DNA from: Rhizobium mesoamericanum STM3625
GTDB taxonomy: Bacteria > Pseudomonadota > Alphaproteobacteria > Rhizobiales > Rhizobiaceae
Length of the DNA: 64,000 nt
NCBI RefSeq assembly: GCF_000312665.1
Contig: NZ_HF536772.1
Span: 3,952,886 to 4,016,885 of the forward strand
Direction: 5' to 3'
In this document: in pieces, positions 7,347 to 13,633 of the stretch
Position numbering within the stretch: the stretch's first letter is position 1
How the letters are laid out: every line of letters begins with the position of its first letter
Translations under genes and position numbers: made by a program
The notes under the pieces: model-generated
Seen by the model: only the letters and a program-made list of their open reading frames with translations
Told to the model about the DNA's origin: nothing
Databases searched by the model: none

Positions 7347-7580
7347 ATGAACGCCGACAGCGATTATGAAAGATCAAGAAAAATGCGCGTTTCTGTTTTT
7401 GTTGGAATCATTAGCTCCCTAACTGAGGAGCAGCGGCGCGACTGTCTGAGGAAGATCAGGCTTTATCTTTCTCACGCAGGATCTGAAGGATGCCGCTCCG
7501 CATGTTCGGATTCGTCTCTATCAGAGACAGGATCTCCTGAGTTTCAGGGCTCATCTGAACGCCGTAAAGGACCTGTGTAA
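7347..7580 (+). CDS. Doubtful small ORF convergent with the repressor
   Basis: A frame beginning MNADSDYERSRKMRVSVFVG with a helical stretch (LTEEQRRDCLRKIRLYL), then low-complexity residues antisense to the repressor 3' end. A TATAAT-like element lies about 36 bases upstream. The first 36 residues look protein-like, but the rest is probably a shadow of the repressor gene. It could be a short protein or an antisense transcript. Confidence 0.3.
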   Translation: MNADSDYERSRKMRVSVFVGIISSLTEEQRRDCLRKIRLYLSHAGSEGCRSACSDSSLSETGSPEFQGSSERRKGPV

Positions 7581-7761
7581 GGGTCACGTCGAGCACTCGG
7601 CAGATCGCGATCAGATTATCGATCGTCGGGTCTTTCCCTTCCTTCAAGATCGAATGGACATAGCCAGGTCCCTTACCCGCGCCGAGGGAAATCTCGCGCT
7701 TCGACTTGCCTGATTTTTCGATGGCGTCCTCTAGACGCGCTCTCCAGTCGTTACCGTGCAT
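7456..7761 (-). CDS. Prophage repressor (XRE-type, CI analogue)
   Basis: A 101-residue DNA-binding protein. Residues 9-62 form a five-helix XRE HTH (LEDAIEKSGKSKREISLGAG, then YVHSILKEGKDPTIDNLIAICRVLDV). A short helical tail (SPETQEILSLIETNPNMRSGILQILREK) could serve dimerisation. There is no S24 self-cleavage domain, so induction cannot follow the classic LexA/RecA autocleavage route by this protein alone. The ATG at 7761 gives a compact protein and leaves the operators (7,770-7,838) free; the longer in-frame extension runs across the operators and the cro gene and is rejected. Confidence 0.8.
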   Translation of the reverse strand: MHGNDWRARLEDAIEKSGKSKREISLGAGKGPGYVHSILKEGKDPTIDNLIAICRVLDVTLTQVLYGVQMSPETQEILSLIETNPNMRSGILQILREKDKA

Positions 7762-7769
7762 GCGCACAA

Positions 7770-7787
7770 TATCCTCTAAATGGGATA
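7770..7787. promoter_or_regulatory. Repressor operator OR3
   Basis: TATCCTCTAAATGGGATA, extending to a 22-bp palindrome AATATCC...GGATATT (7768-7789). It lies 8 bases upstream of the repressor start, a position suited to autoregulation. Confidence 0.65.
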
Positions 7788-7795
7788 TTTCTGCA

Positions 7796-7813
7796 CGTCT
7801 TTCATAGAGGACA
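7796..7813. promoter_or_regulatory. Degenerate operator OR2 (half-site)
   Basis: The right half ATAGAGGACA matches OL2; the left half is poorly conserved. It starts 26 bp from OR3 and 25 bp from OR1, so the regular spacing supports a weak middle operator. Confidence 0.45.
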
Positions 7814-7814
7814 C

Positions 7815-7842
7815 TTGACGTATCCGCTTTAGAGGATATAGT
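7815..7842 (+). promoter_or_regulatory. Rightward early promoter PR with operator OR1
   Basis: TTGACG (7815-7820) and TATAGT (7837-7842) are spaced by 16 bases. Operator OR1, TATCCGCTTTAGAGGATA (7821-7838), fills the spacer. The ATG of the Cro-like gene is only 7 bases after the -10 element, so the transcript is predicted to be leaderless. Architecture mirrors PL/OL1. Confidence 0.75.
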
Positions 7843-7849
7843 GGACGTC

Positions 7850-8068
7850 ATGGCAAACACTCCTACTGAAAATCTGCTCTCGGATGTGAACAAGTTCCTG
7901 GCCGAAACCGGCATGGGGGTCTCGTACTTCGGGAAGGTCGCTTCTGGAAATTCCGAGCTGGTAAAACGGCTGGAGTCCGGGGGCCGTGTGTGGCCGGAGA
8001 CTGCGGAGAAGATCCGCGCCTTCATGAGCGAATACAGGCGCACCAAGAAAGCGGAGAGCGCAGCATGA
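7850..8068 (+). CDS. Cro-like regulator, first gene of rightward early operon
   Basis: A 72-residue protein. Residues 8-58 resemble a minimal HTH (LLSDVNKFLAETGMGVSYFGKVASGNSELVKRLESGGRVWPETAEKIRAFM), with the helix-turn-helix around SYFGKVASGNSELVKRL. The ATG at 7850 is used; GTG at 7841 lies inside the predicted -10. Being divergent from the repressor and overlapping its operators, it most likely competes for them to favour lytic growth. It ends in an ATGA overlap with the GIY-YIG gene. Confidence 0.75.
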   Translation: MANTPTENLLSDVNKFLAETGMGVSYFGKVASGNSELVKRLESGGRVWPETAEKIRAFMSEYRRTKKAESAA

Positions 8069-8619
8069 GTGGATATGTATATTTCATCAAGCCGGTGGGG
8101 CAGGCTGGACCGATAAAGATCGGGCACTCGGAGTATCCTCCTTATCGCCTCGCTAGCCTCCAAACGTGGAGCCCGGTTGAGCTTGAGGTTGTCTCTAGGG
8201 TCGAGGGCACTCGTGAGCTTGAGAAAGCTATCCACGAACGGTTTGCCCACTGCCATCTTCGTGGCGAATGGTTCTCTCCCGACGAGGAGCTTGTTGCCCT
8301 CGCTGAAGGTGTGAGGGACGGCCGGAAGATTGAAGATCTGATCGACCTCAAAGCCAAGACGGGCAAGCTCTTCAGGCGGCCGAACACCAAGAGCCCAGTG
8401 GCAAAGATTGTTGGAACCTACAAGCTTCGCGTCGAACGCGCGCGGCAAAGGGGTGGGGCGCTCCGAGGGAAACACATGGACCTTTCTGATGAAGTCCGTG
8501 CGATCCTTAATTCCGCAGGTGGATACCGTCAGGATTATCGGGAGCTGACGCAAGACGAAATCTCCACGCTGGAGGCGTTCATTGAAGAGTGCCGCAACTA
8601 TCGAAAGGTGGCCGCATGA
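8065..8619 (+). CDS. GIY-YIG / T5orf172-type nuclease domain protein
   Basis: A 184-residue protein. Residues 3-80 match the GIY-YIG-like Mug113/T5orf172 fold: GYVYFIKPVGQAGPIKIGHS (the GIY and YIG equivalents), RLASLQTWSPVELEV, an ELEKAIHERF helix with the conserved Arg/Glu region, and GEWFSPDEELVAL. The C-terminal 100 residues are basic and likely bind DNA. The start is fixed by an ATGA overlap with the Cro-like gene. Role in phage recombination or host DNA attack is unknown. Confidence 0.8.
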   Translation: MSGYVYFIKPVGQAGPIKIGHSEYPPYRLASLQTWSPVELEVVSRVEGTRELEKAIHERFAHCHLRGEWFSPDEELVALAEGVRDGRKIEDLIDLKAKTGKLFRRPNTKSPVAKIVGTYKLRVERARQRGGALRGKHMDLSDEVRAILNSAGGYRQDYRELTQDEISTLEAFIEECRNYRKVAA

Positions 8620-8744
8620 CCGACATCCTCTCGTGGCTTTCAGCCTCTCTCGCATACCTGATCACCGTTTCCATACTCTGGCATCAAGACGAAATCGCCG
8701 CTCTCGCAAACGAGCGAAAGGCGAAGGAGGAGGGACGCATATGA
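8616..8744 (+). CDS. Small single-pass membrane protein (42 aa)
   Basis: A 42-residue frame with one hydrophobic helix (residues 4-22, ILSWLSASLAYLITVSILW) and a charged tail (NERKAKEEGRI). Both ends are ATGA overlaps with neighbouring genes, good evidence that it is translated. Function unknown; size and position fit phage exclusion or regulatory micropeptides, but this is inference. Confidence 0.55.
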   Translation: MTDILSWLSASLAYLITVSILWHQDEIAALANERKAKEEGRI

Positions 8745-9079
8745 GCAACTTTCGCGTAGGCCAGAAGGTCGTGTGTGTCGACGATGCAGTCGACCGCAGT
8801 GATGTTCCAGAGGGGGCAAGGATAGTCGGGGAAGGGATGGACGGCCTTCGCAAAGGGGCGGTGTACACAGTACGTGACATTTTCTTTTGCCCAGGTTGGA
8901 AGGAGGCGGTCATTCGCCTCTGCGAAATCAAGAGGTTTCCGTTCAACCGCGTCGGCAAAGTTGAATACGAAAGCGGGTTTGCGCCTTGGCGCTTCCGACC
9001 CGTCGTCGATCGCAAGATAGACATAAGCATCTTCACCAAGCTTCTGAAGACTAAGAGCCTGGAGGAGTTGGTCCCATGA
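8741..9079 (+). CDS. Phage hypothetical protein, SH3-like
   Basis: A 112-residue protein. The first half (FRVGQKVVCVDDA, GLRKGAVYTVRDIFF, AVIRLCEIKR) has the strand pattern of small SH3-like barrels found in uncharacterised rhizobial phage proteins. The C-terminus is basic. It starts at the ATGA junction at 8741 and ends at another at 9076. Function unknown. Confidence 0.65.
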   Translation: MSNFRVGQKVVCVDDAVDRSDVPEGARIVGEGMDGLRKGAVYTVRDIFFCPGWKEAVIRLCEIKRFPFNRVGKVEYESGFAPWRFRPVVDRKIDISIFTKLLKTKSLEELVP

Positions 9080-9246
9080 CCGAGCTCCCCTCCTACCTTC
9101 TCGACGCCCTAGCCATCTTCGACGAAGCAAGCGAACACCGAGACGATCAATCCTCCCAAGCCGAATATCGCACTCCGTTTGAACGGATGAAGGCTGCGCT
9201 GCGGCAGGCCATTGAGGAAATTGAAGCGAGGGCAAACGAGCAATGA
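9076..9246 (+). CDS. Small phage protein (56 aa)
   Basis: A 56-residue acidic, helical protein (LPSYLLDALAIFDEASEHRDD ... FERMKAALRQAIEEIEARANEQ). Supported by ATGA overlaps on both sides in a gapless operon. No known family. Confidence 0.5.
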   Translation: MTELPSYLLDALAIFDEASEHRDDQSSQAEYRTPFERMKAALRQAIEEIEARANEQ

Positions 9247-9443
9247 ACGACACGGTTTACATGCTCCTCCTGATCTTCGGCATTCCAGCGATCGCTATCG
9301 CCATCCTCGTCCTAGCCATCTGCAAGACATCAGGTCGATGCAGCCGCAGGGAAGAGAGGGAACTTGACCTGCTTTGCTATGGGGCCGTCGAAGGCGCGCT
9401 CAACGATTTCAAACCTGAGCCTCAGTCCTCCTCCTCCCGGTAG
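9243..9443 (+). CDS. Small membrane protein
   Basis: A 66-residue protein whose residues 5-28 form a membrane helix (VYMLLLIFGIPAIAIAILVLAI). A Cys/Arg-rich cytoplasmic-type segment (CKTSGRCSRREERE) and an acidic tail follow. It is the last gene of the first gapless block after Cro; downstream lies a convergent frame. Confidence 0.55.
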   Translation: MNDTVYMLLLIFGIPAIAIAILVLAICKTSGRCSRREERELDLLCYGAVEGALNDFKPEPQSSSSR

Positions 9444-9733
9444 GGGCTCGGTAGCTGGGGCCCGTCTCTCCTCTCCCGGGCGGGCTCCAGCGACATTCTC
9501 GGCAACTTCCACGTTGCCATCAATCGAACGGCTATGGAGCCCAACTGCTCAAACCCCAAGTCGGGCTCCATAGCATCAATCGAAGCGACAGGCGGCGGCG
9601 AAACGCTTCGATGAATGAGAATAACGGGTTCCCGTGTTCCCACGTCGGGCCTGCGAGACGAAGGGGCTAACTTGCCCCCTGCAACAAGGGCAGCGGCCTC
9701 TTCGTCTCCAATATGAGTGATCCTGTTGGTCAT
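9422..9733 (-). CDS. Possible antisense gene of unknown function
   Basis: A 103-residue frame: TNRITHIGDEEAAALVAGGKL, then REPVILIHRSVSPPP and a Pro/Glu-rich end. Start chosen at ATG 9733 (tandem ATG at 9736). It fills a 390-base interval that has no plus-strand gene, and the N-terminus looks protein-like. Opposite orientation to its neighbours would make it a lysogen-expressed gene. Could also be spurious. Confidence 0.4.
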   Translation of the reverse strand: MTNRITHIGDEEAAALVAGGKLAPSSRRPDVGTREPVILIHRSVSPPPVASIDAMEPDLGFEQLGSIAVRLMATWKLPRMSLEPARERRDGPQLPSPYREEED

Positions 9734-9833
9734 CATCAGCTCCTGAACAAGGCTGAAGATAACCGCAGGAGAATCCAAGGTGTTGGAAAACCACACAGAG
9801 AATTTGGAGCATTACTCCAAGAGGCAAAAGGGC

Positions 9834-10139
9834 ATGAGTGACACGATTTCAGCTCAGTGGATGATGAGGGAAGCCTTCCCGCGCGATTATCATGGTGGGT
9901 ACAAAGCCGCCGTGTACGCAGCGTATCGCTTCATTTCCCCACGCGTAAAAAAGAAGTTCACCCCCAGACGCGCGGCGGCGATCTGGAACGGTGAAGCACG
10001 TCGAATTGACATGGAAGAAGCGGCTGCGCTCGAGGCAGCCCTAATCGAGGAACACCACAATGAAACCAAGCGCCTCCGTGCCCGTCTGGCTGCACTGGAT
10101 GAAAAGATTGCCGCGTTCACTCAGGGGCAGGCTGGCTAA
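9834..10139 (+). CDS. Phage hypothetical protein
   Basis: A 101-residue protein starting MSDTISAQWMMREAFPRDYHGG. KAAVYAAYRFISPRVKKKFTPRRAAAIWNGEARRIDMEEAAALEAAL suggests a DNA-binding helical domain (basic patch, then the W-N-G-E-A-R-R turn common in rhizobial phage proteins). The C-terminus is a coiled coil. The upstream extension to 9780 is possible but lacks a better ribosome site. Confidence 0.65.
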   Translation: MSDTISAQWMMREAFPRDYHGGYKAAVYAAYRFISPRVKKKFTPRRAAAIWNGEARRIDMEEAAALEAALIEEHHNETKRLRARLAALDEKIAAFTQGQAG

Positions 10140-10218
10140 GCACTGGCGAGACGTGGCCGGCAAGCGGATTGAATGGGCAGATTGGCTGCTCGACGATGAG
10201 AAGAAGGACGACGAGTGA
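10060..10218 (+). CDS. Small overlapping ORF (39-52 aa)
   Basis: An out-of-frame overlap with the preceding gene's last 80 bases (or 41 if ATG 10099 is the start). It ends WADWLLDDEKKDDE and joins the next gene as TGATG, the same coupling seen elsewhere in the operon. The basic N-terminus and acidic C-terminus are protein-like. Moderate support only. Confidence 0.45.
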   Translation: MKPSASVPVWLHWMKRLPRSLRGRLAKHWRDVAGKRIEWADWLLDDEKKDDE

Positions 10219-10496
10219 TGCCGCAGTTCAGGAAGAAGCCGGTCGTTGTCGAAGCGGTTCTCTGGACCGGCAAGAGGCTTGAACCGGGCGCCACACCTTG
10301 GATCACGGAGGCGCTGAATAAGGGCACGCCAGACCGGCCGGGGGCGATCATGCGGATCGGTGAAACGGTTCATACCGGAACGCTTGAGGGCGTGATGATT
10401 GCTCAGCCTGGGGACTACATCATCCAAGGCGTTAAGGGCGAGCTTTACCCCTGCAAACCAGACATTTTCGCGGCGACCTACGACCCCGCAGACTGA
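10218..10496 (+). CDS. Phage hypothetical protein (PGDYIIQGVKGELYPC family)
   Basis: A 92-residue protein of a widespread uncharacterised phage family. The N-terminal FRKKPVVVEAVLWTG and the C-terminal PGDYIIQGVKGELYPCKPDIF are its hallmarks. Predicted all-beta. The ATG at 10218 forms a TGATG junction with the preceding small frame; a GTG one codon upstream is ignored. No function is established. Confidence 0.75.
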   Translation: MPQFRKKPVVVEAVLWTGKRLEPGATPWITEALNKGTPDRPGAIMRIGETVHTGTLEGVMIAQPGDYIIQGVKGELYPCKPDIFAATYDPAD

Positions 10497-10586
10497 CGTT
10501 CCCCCGGCGTCTCTACCTCCAGAGCACGCCCAACTGAACTGGGGCCGAGAATGACGCCAGCGATTTTCTTCAAGCGAGGTGACTGA

Positions 10587-11003
10587 ATGCCGAAGAGAAA
10601 GCACACAGACGAGACAATCTTCGAAGTTCGGCGCCTCCTAGCTGCCGGCACGGCTCAATCCTCTATCCAGGCGCAGACCGGCGTCCCTCAGCCCACGATC
10701 TCAAAGATCAATACATTTCGTCTCGTCCCAGTGGCAGAGATGCCGCTGGCGATACCAACAGCACTTGAACTGTTCCATATGGGCAACGACTACATCGCCA
10801 TCGGTCAGTTTTTGCATATCTCGGAAGCGGAAGTAGAGCGCCGGATGGGGCTCAAGCGAGCCAAGCGCCTCGGAGAGGTTGGTGCGCGTGGCGGCGGCAC
10901 AGATAGCTCGCCTCGGATCGGAACGCCGGCGGCATTTCGGAACCTTCTGATTTCGATCGCGCGCAGTGCGCAGCCAGTCAGAGCATTGGAGGCGGCTGAA
11001 TGA
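10587..11003 (+). CDS. Phage HTH protein
   Basis: A 138-residue protein. Residues 4-45 form a resolvase-like HTH (HTDETIFEVRRLLAAGTAQSSIQAQTGVPQPTISKI). A second helical unit around 60-90 (IAIGQFLHISEAEVERRMGLKRAKRL) looks like another HTH. It has a GAGGTG ribosome site ahead of the ATG. Likely a transcription or replication regulator; target unknown. Confidence 0.7.
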   Translation: MPKRKHTDETIFEVRRLLAAGTAQSSIQAQTGVPQPTISKINTFRLVPVAEMPLAIPTALELFHMGNDYIAIGQFLHISEAEVERRMGLKRAKRLGEVGARGGGTDSSPRIGTPAAFRNLLISIARSAQPVRALEAAE

Positions 11004-11209
11004 CCGACCCCGCCGACATGATCCTTTGGCTCGATCGTCGCATAGCCTCCGCCATGACGTGGCTCGACGACCACGGACGGGAATCCAAGAAGCCTCGCCC
11101 TGAAGGCGATATCCAAACCAAGGAATACGACATAGCCCGCTTTGAGGAGATCAAGGTTGCCTACGTCAAGGCTCTCAATCGGAAACTGGCGAGCGAGGCG
11201 GCAGCATGA
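11000..11209 (+). CDS. Small phage protein (69 aa)
   Basis: A 69-residue, mostly helical protein (ADMILWLDRRIASAMTWLDDHG ... DIARFEEIKVAYVKALNRKL). ATGA overlaps on both sides tie it to the HTH gene and RusA. No known domain. Confidence 0.6.
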   Translation: MTDPADMILWLDRRIASAMTWLDDHGRESKKPRPEGDIQTKEYDIARFEEIKVAYVKALNRKLASEAAA

Positions 11210-11562
11210 CGATGCATTTCCACCTTCCGTATCCGCCATCTGCCTGGGATCTCTACGAAGGCTGGGGCATCAACCGCCGTCTATCCGGTCCCTACAAGAA
11301 ATGGCGCAATGACGCTGGCTATTTCATCAAGGCCCCTAAGCTGCCGATCTCTGCGCCATTCTCGCTCCACATCGCGCTTAAGCGCCAGAACAAGCGCCAG
11401 GATCTCGACAACCGCTCCAAGGCGGTCCTCGACTGCCTCCAGCACTACAAAGTCATCAAGAACGACAATCTCTGCGAACGGCTAACGATGACATGGGCGG
11501 AAGACCTTCCGGCCGAATGCGTCGTGCTGCTCCAGACAGCGGAAGAAGGGCTAGCAGCATGA
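11206..11562 (+). CDS. rusA: RusA-family Holliday junction resolvase
   Basis: A 118-residue RusA-type endonuclease, which cuts four-way DNA junctions made during phage recombination and replication. LHIALKRQNKRQDLDNRSK and AVLDCLQHYKVIKNDN (residues 54-88) carry the catalytic acidic residues of the family (D66, D68, D76, D87) and the K72 region; the usual IxDD is IKND here. Length is normal for the family. It is coupled by overlap to its upstream and downstream genes. Confidence 0.85.
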   Translation: MTMHFHLPYPPSAWDLYEGWGINRRLSGPYKKWRNDAGYFIKAPKLPISAPFSLHIALKRQNKRQDLDNRSKAVLDCLQHYKVIKNDNLCERLTMTWAEDLPAECVVLLQTAEEGLAA

Positions 11563-12125
11563 CGTGGTTCTTCGACCCTCTAGTGCCGCTCCACTACGAA
11601 ATGATCGTCATCGATCCGCCATGGGGCTTTGACCTCTACAGCAAGGAAGGCGCGAAGAAGTCAGCGCTGGCGAAGTACGAACTGATGACCGACGCCAAGA
11701 TCCTGTCGCTTCCAGTCGGCAAGCTCGCCAGCATGGATTGCCTTCTCTACTGCTGGGCAACAGCGCCGCAGCTTCCGTTGGCAATCGACTGCGTTAAGGC
11801 ATGGGGCTTCGAATACAAGTCCTTGCTGATGTGGCGGAAGACGACAGCCTCCGGGAAGATCCGCATGGGCACCGGCTACCGAGTCCGCACGACCGGCGAG
11901 GCCGTTGTTGTCGCCACGTTAGGCAATCCGAAGCAGACAGCGATTCCGCAGACCGTATTTGACGGAATCGCCAGAGAACACAGCCGCAAGCCTGAAGAGT
12001 TCTACGCGCTTTGCGATCGCGTCATGCCGCACGCGCGCCGTGCCGATGTTTTCGCCCGCGAGGAGCGCGCCGGCTGGCATTCATTTGGAAACGAAGTCAC
12101 GAAATTCAACGAGGTGGCAGCATGA
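11559..12125 (+). CDS. MT-A70 family DNA adenine methyltransferase
   Basis: A 188-residue MT-A70 protein. The DPPW catalytic motif is at residues 19-22, followed by the family's conserved order: LPVGKLASMDCLLYCWATAPQLPLA, AWGFEYKSLLMWRKT, GTGYRVRTTGEAVVVATLG and the C-terminal EHSRKPEEFYALCDRVMP. Members methylate adenine N6 in DNA (or RNA). In phages they protect against restriction or alter promoter methylation. ATGA coupling to rusA fixes the start. It lies two genes before a GcrA-type regulator, whose cellular relatives read adenine methylation at GANTC. Confidence 0.88.
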   Translation: MTWFFDPLVPLHYEMIVIDPPWGFDLYSKEGAKKSALAKYELMTDAKILSLPVGKLASMDCLLYCWATAPQLPLAIDCVKAWGFEYKSLLMWRKTTASGKIRMGTGYRVRTTGEAVVVATLGNPKQTAIPQTVFDGIAREHSRKPEEFYALCDRVMPHARRADVFAREERAGWHSFGNEVTKFNEVAA

Positions 12126-12478
12126 GACAAGAGCCTGAAGGGTTTCCTGAGTTCTGGGGCGTCTGGCGCCCTCACGCGCGGCACACTGACGGTCGCGGCC
12201 TCGCACGACAAGCTTTCGAGAAGCACCTGAAAGACGGCGCATGCGCTCAAGACATGATCGACGGCGCAAAGCACTTCTTCCGCACCATGAAGGACCGCGA
12301 CAAGGAGTTCGTTCCCCTCTGCGCCACTTGGCTGAACCGCGGCGCCTATGAGGAATTAGCCGAGGCAGAGCGCGCATGGAACGAGCGTGTAGCCCAGCGC
12401 CAGCAGCAGACGAGCAACGTCGTCACCATGCAGGTTGTTCTACCGAAGAACCATTTCCAGCGCCAGAACAGAGCATAG
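12122..12478 (+). CDS. Phage replication-associated protein (putative)
   Basis: A 118-residue protein. EGFPEFWGVWRPHARHTDGRGLARQAFEKHLKDGA and FVPLCATWLNRGAYEE are a pairing typical of the C-terminal region of phage replication/helicase-loading proteins, where the motif appears as FW..YP.K...A..AF and P.. WL..R. Here it stands alone. It starts at an ATGA overlap with the methyltransferase. Function inferred by similarity of pattern only. Confidence 0.6.
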   Translation: MRQEPEGFPEFWGVWRPHARHTDGRGLARQAFEKHLKDGACAQDMIDGAKHFFRTMKDRDKEFVPLCATWLNRGAYEELAEAERAWNERVAQRQQQTSNVVTMQVVLPKNHFQRQNRA

Positions 12479-12491
12479 AGGATCCAGCCCA

Positions 12492-13262
12492 ATGAACATG
12501 AGACCAGACATCGACATCGAGAAGGCAGCCCAGATGTGGAACGACGGGTTCACATCAAGCGAACTATCGGCTGAGTTCGGCGTCAAGCGCGATGTCATTA
12601 TGGGCGTTATCGCCAGGAACCGGCCGCTGTTCAAGCCAAAGCGGTCTGATGTGGACATGGAACATGCCGCCAAACTGTGGGCGCAAGGTTGGACCATGGC
12701 AACCATCGCCACCCGTGTCGGCTGCTCTGAAACGAAGATGAGGGCGACAACCAGAAAGCACCGCGATCTTTTCCCGAGGAGAGAGCGGGCGTCTGTTCTT
12801 CGAGAGCGCAACTGGACGGCAGAAGACCTTGAGCGCGCCTCTAAGCTTTGGGCGTCTGGCGCTTCGGCCAAGGACATCGGCCGAGAGTTCAGCGTCAGCA
12901 AGAACGGTGTACTGGCCATCGCCTTTCGCCACCGTGATCTCTTCCCGCTTCGCAACAAGGCTGGTCATAAGGCAGTGCGCAATTCGAAGCCAATGGCCTC
13001 GATCATGCCTGTGCGCCGTGCCGTCATCGTTCCCGACTTCGGCCCAGAAGAGCCGCAGATCCCCGCAACCGAATACGATCTCATGCGCCTTCCACATGCC
13101 AAGACGCTTGTCGATCTGGATCCATGTGAATGCAAGTGGCCTCTGACGGCAGGTGGCCCATTCCTTTTTTGCGCAGAGGTGACCGAGAAGCGCGGCCCAT
13201 ACTGCGCCAATCATCTGGAGCGGTCATTGCCAGCACGAGAAAATAGAAGGGTCGCAGCATGA
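12492..13262 (+). CDS. GcrA-family regulator with three tandem HTH units
   Basis: A 256-residue protein. The C-terminus (CECKWPLTAGGPFLFC ... PYCANH) matches the C-terminal region of GcrA, an alphaproteobacterial cell-cycle factor that binds sigma-70 holoenzyme and activates promoters with methylated GANTC. GcrA normally has one N-terminal HTH; here there are three similar units of about 45 residues (6-50, 53-97, 108-154). Each has a Trp (W16, W63, W120), a following Gly, an HTH and a terminal LF(P/K). The start ATG at 12492 sits 14 bases after the previous stop. Likely a phage activator of middle/late or host genes. Phage-borne GcrA homologues are known to me; the triplication is unusual. 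Confidence 0.82.
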   Translation: MNMRPDIDIEKAAQMWNDGFTSSELSAEFGVKRDVIMGVIARNRPLFKPKRSDVDMEHAAKLWAQGWTMATIATRVGCSETKMRATTRKHRDLFPRRERASVLRERNWTAEDLERASKLWASGASAKDIGREFSVSKNGVLAIAFRHRDLFPLRNKAGHKAVRNSKPMASIMPVRRAVIVPDFGPEEPQIPATEYDLMRLPHAKTLVDLDPCECKWPLTAGGPFLFCAEVTEKRGPYCANHLERSLPARENRRVAA

Positions 13263-13618
13263 TCTACGTGACGGGCAAGCAACTAGCCGGAACGGTCGCT
13301 ATGTGGGCAGTGCGGCAATCGCCATATCAGACACCGGATAATCTTGATCTTGTTGTTCGGCAGATACAGGAAAAGTTCGCACCGAACACCAGCTTCGGGA
13401 TGCTGATGTTCGAGGAGAGCAACAGCCTTCGCCGGTACGTCTCCAAAATCCTCCGGAGCATTCCGGAATATGTGAAGTGGAACGACCGCAAGAACGGCAA
13501 CGACGCTCCCTTAAAGTTCTCGTCGGCCTATGATCTTCCCGGTGATCCGGACGACGATTTCATCGATTTGGACGCGCTAGAAGGCAATGTAGCCCGATCC
13601 ATCTCATCAGAAGACTAA
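13259..13618 (+). CDS. Phage hypothetical protein
   Basis: A 119-residue acidic protein with an ATGA overlap to the GcrA-like gene. MIYVTGKQLAGTVAMWAVRQ is followed by a helical core and the highly acidic PGDPDDDFIDLDALEG. No known family; conserved neighbourhood suggests a regulatory or replication partner. Confidence 0.6.
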   Translation: MIYVTGKQLAGTVAMWAVRQSPYQTPDNLDLVVRQIQEKFAPNTSFGMLMFEESNSLRRYVSKILRSIPEYVKWNDRKNGNDAPLKFSSAYDLPGDPDDDFIDLDALEGNVARSISSED

Positions 13619-13633
13619 CGAGGAAGAGGCGGA

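Noticed and set aside
7762-8655. N-terminal extension of the repressor reading frame upstream of 7761
   Set aside because: The extension is antisense to the Cro-like and GIY-YIG genes, crosses all three OR operators and has no protein-like character. Only the last 101 codons form an HTH protein.
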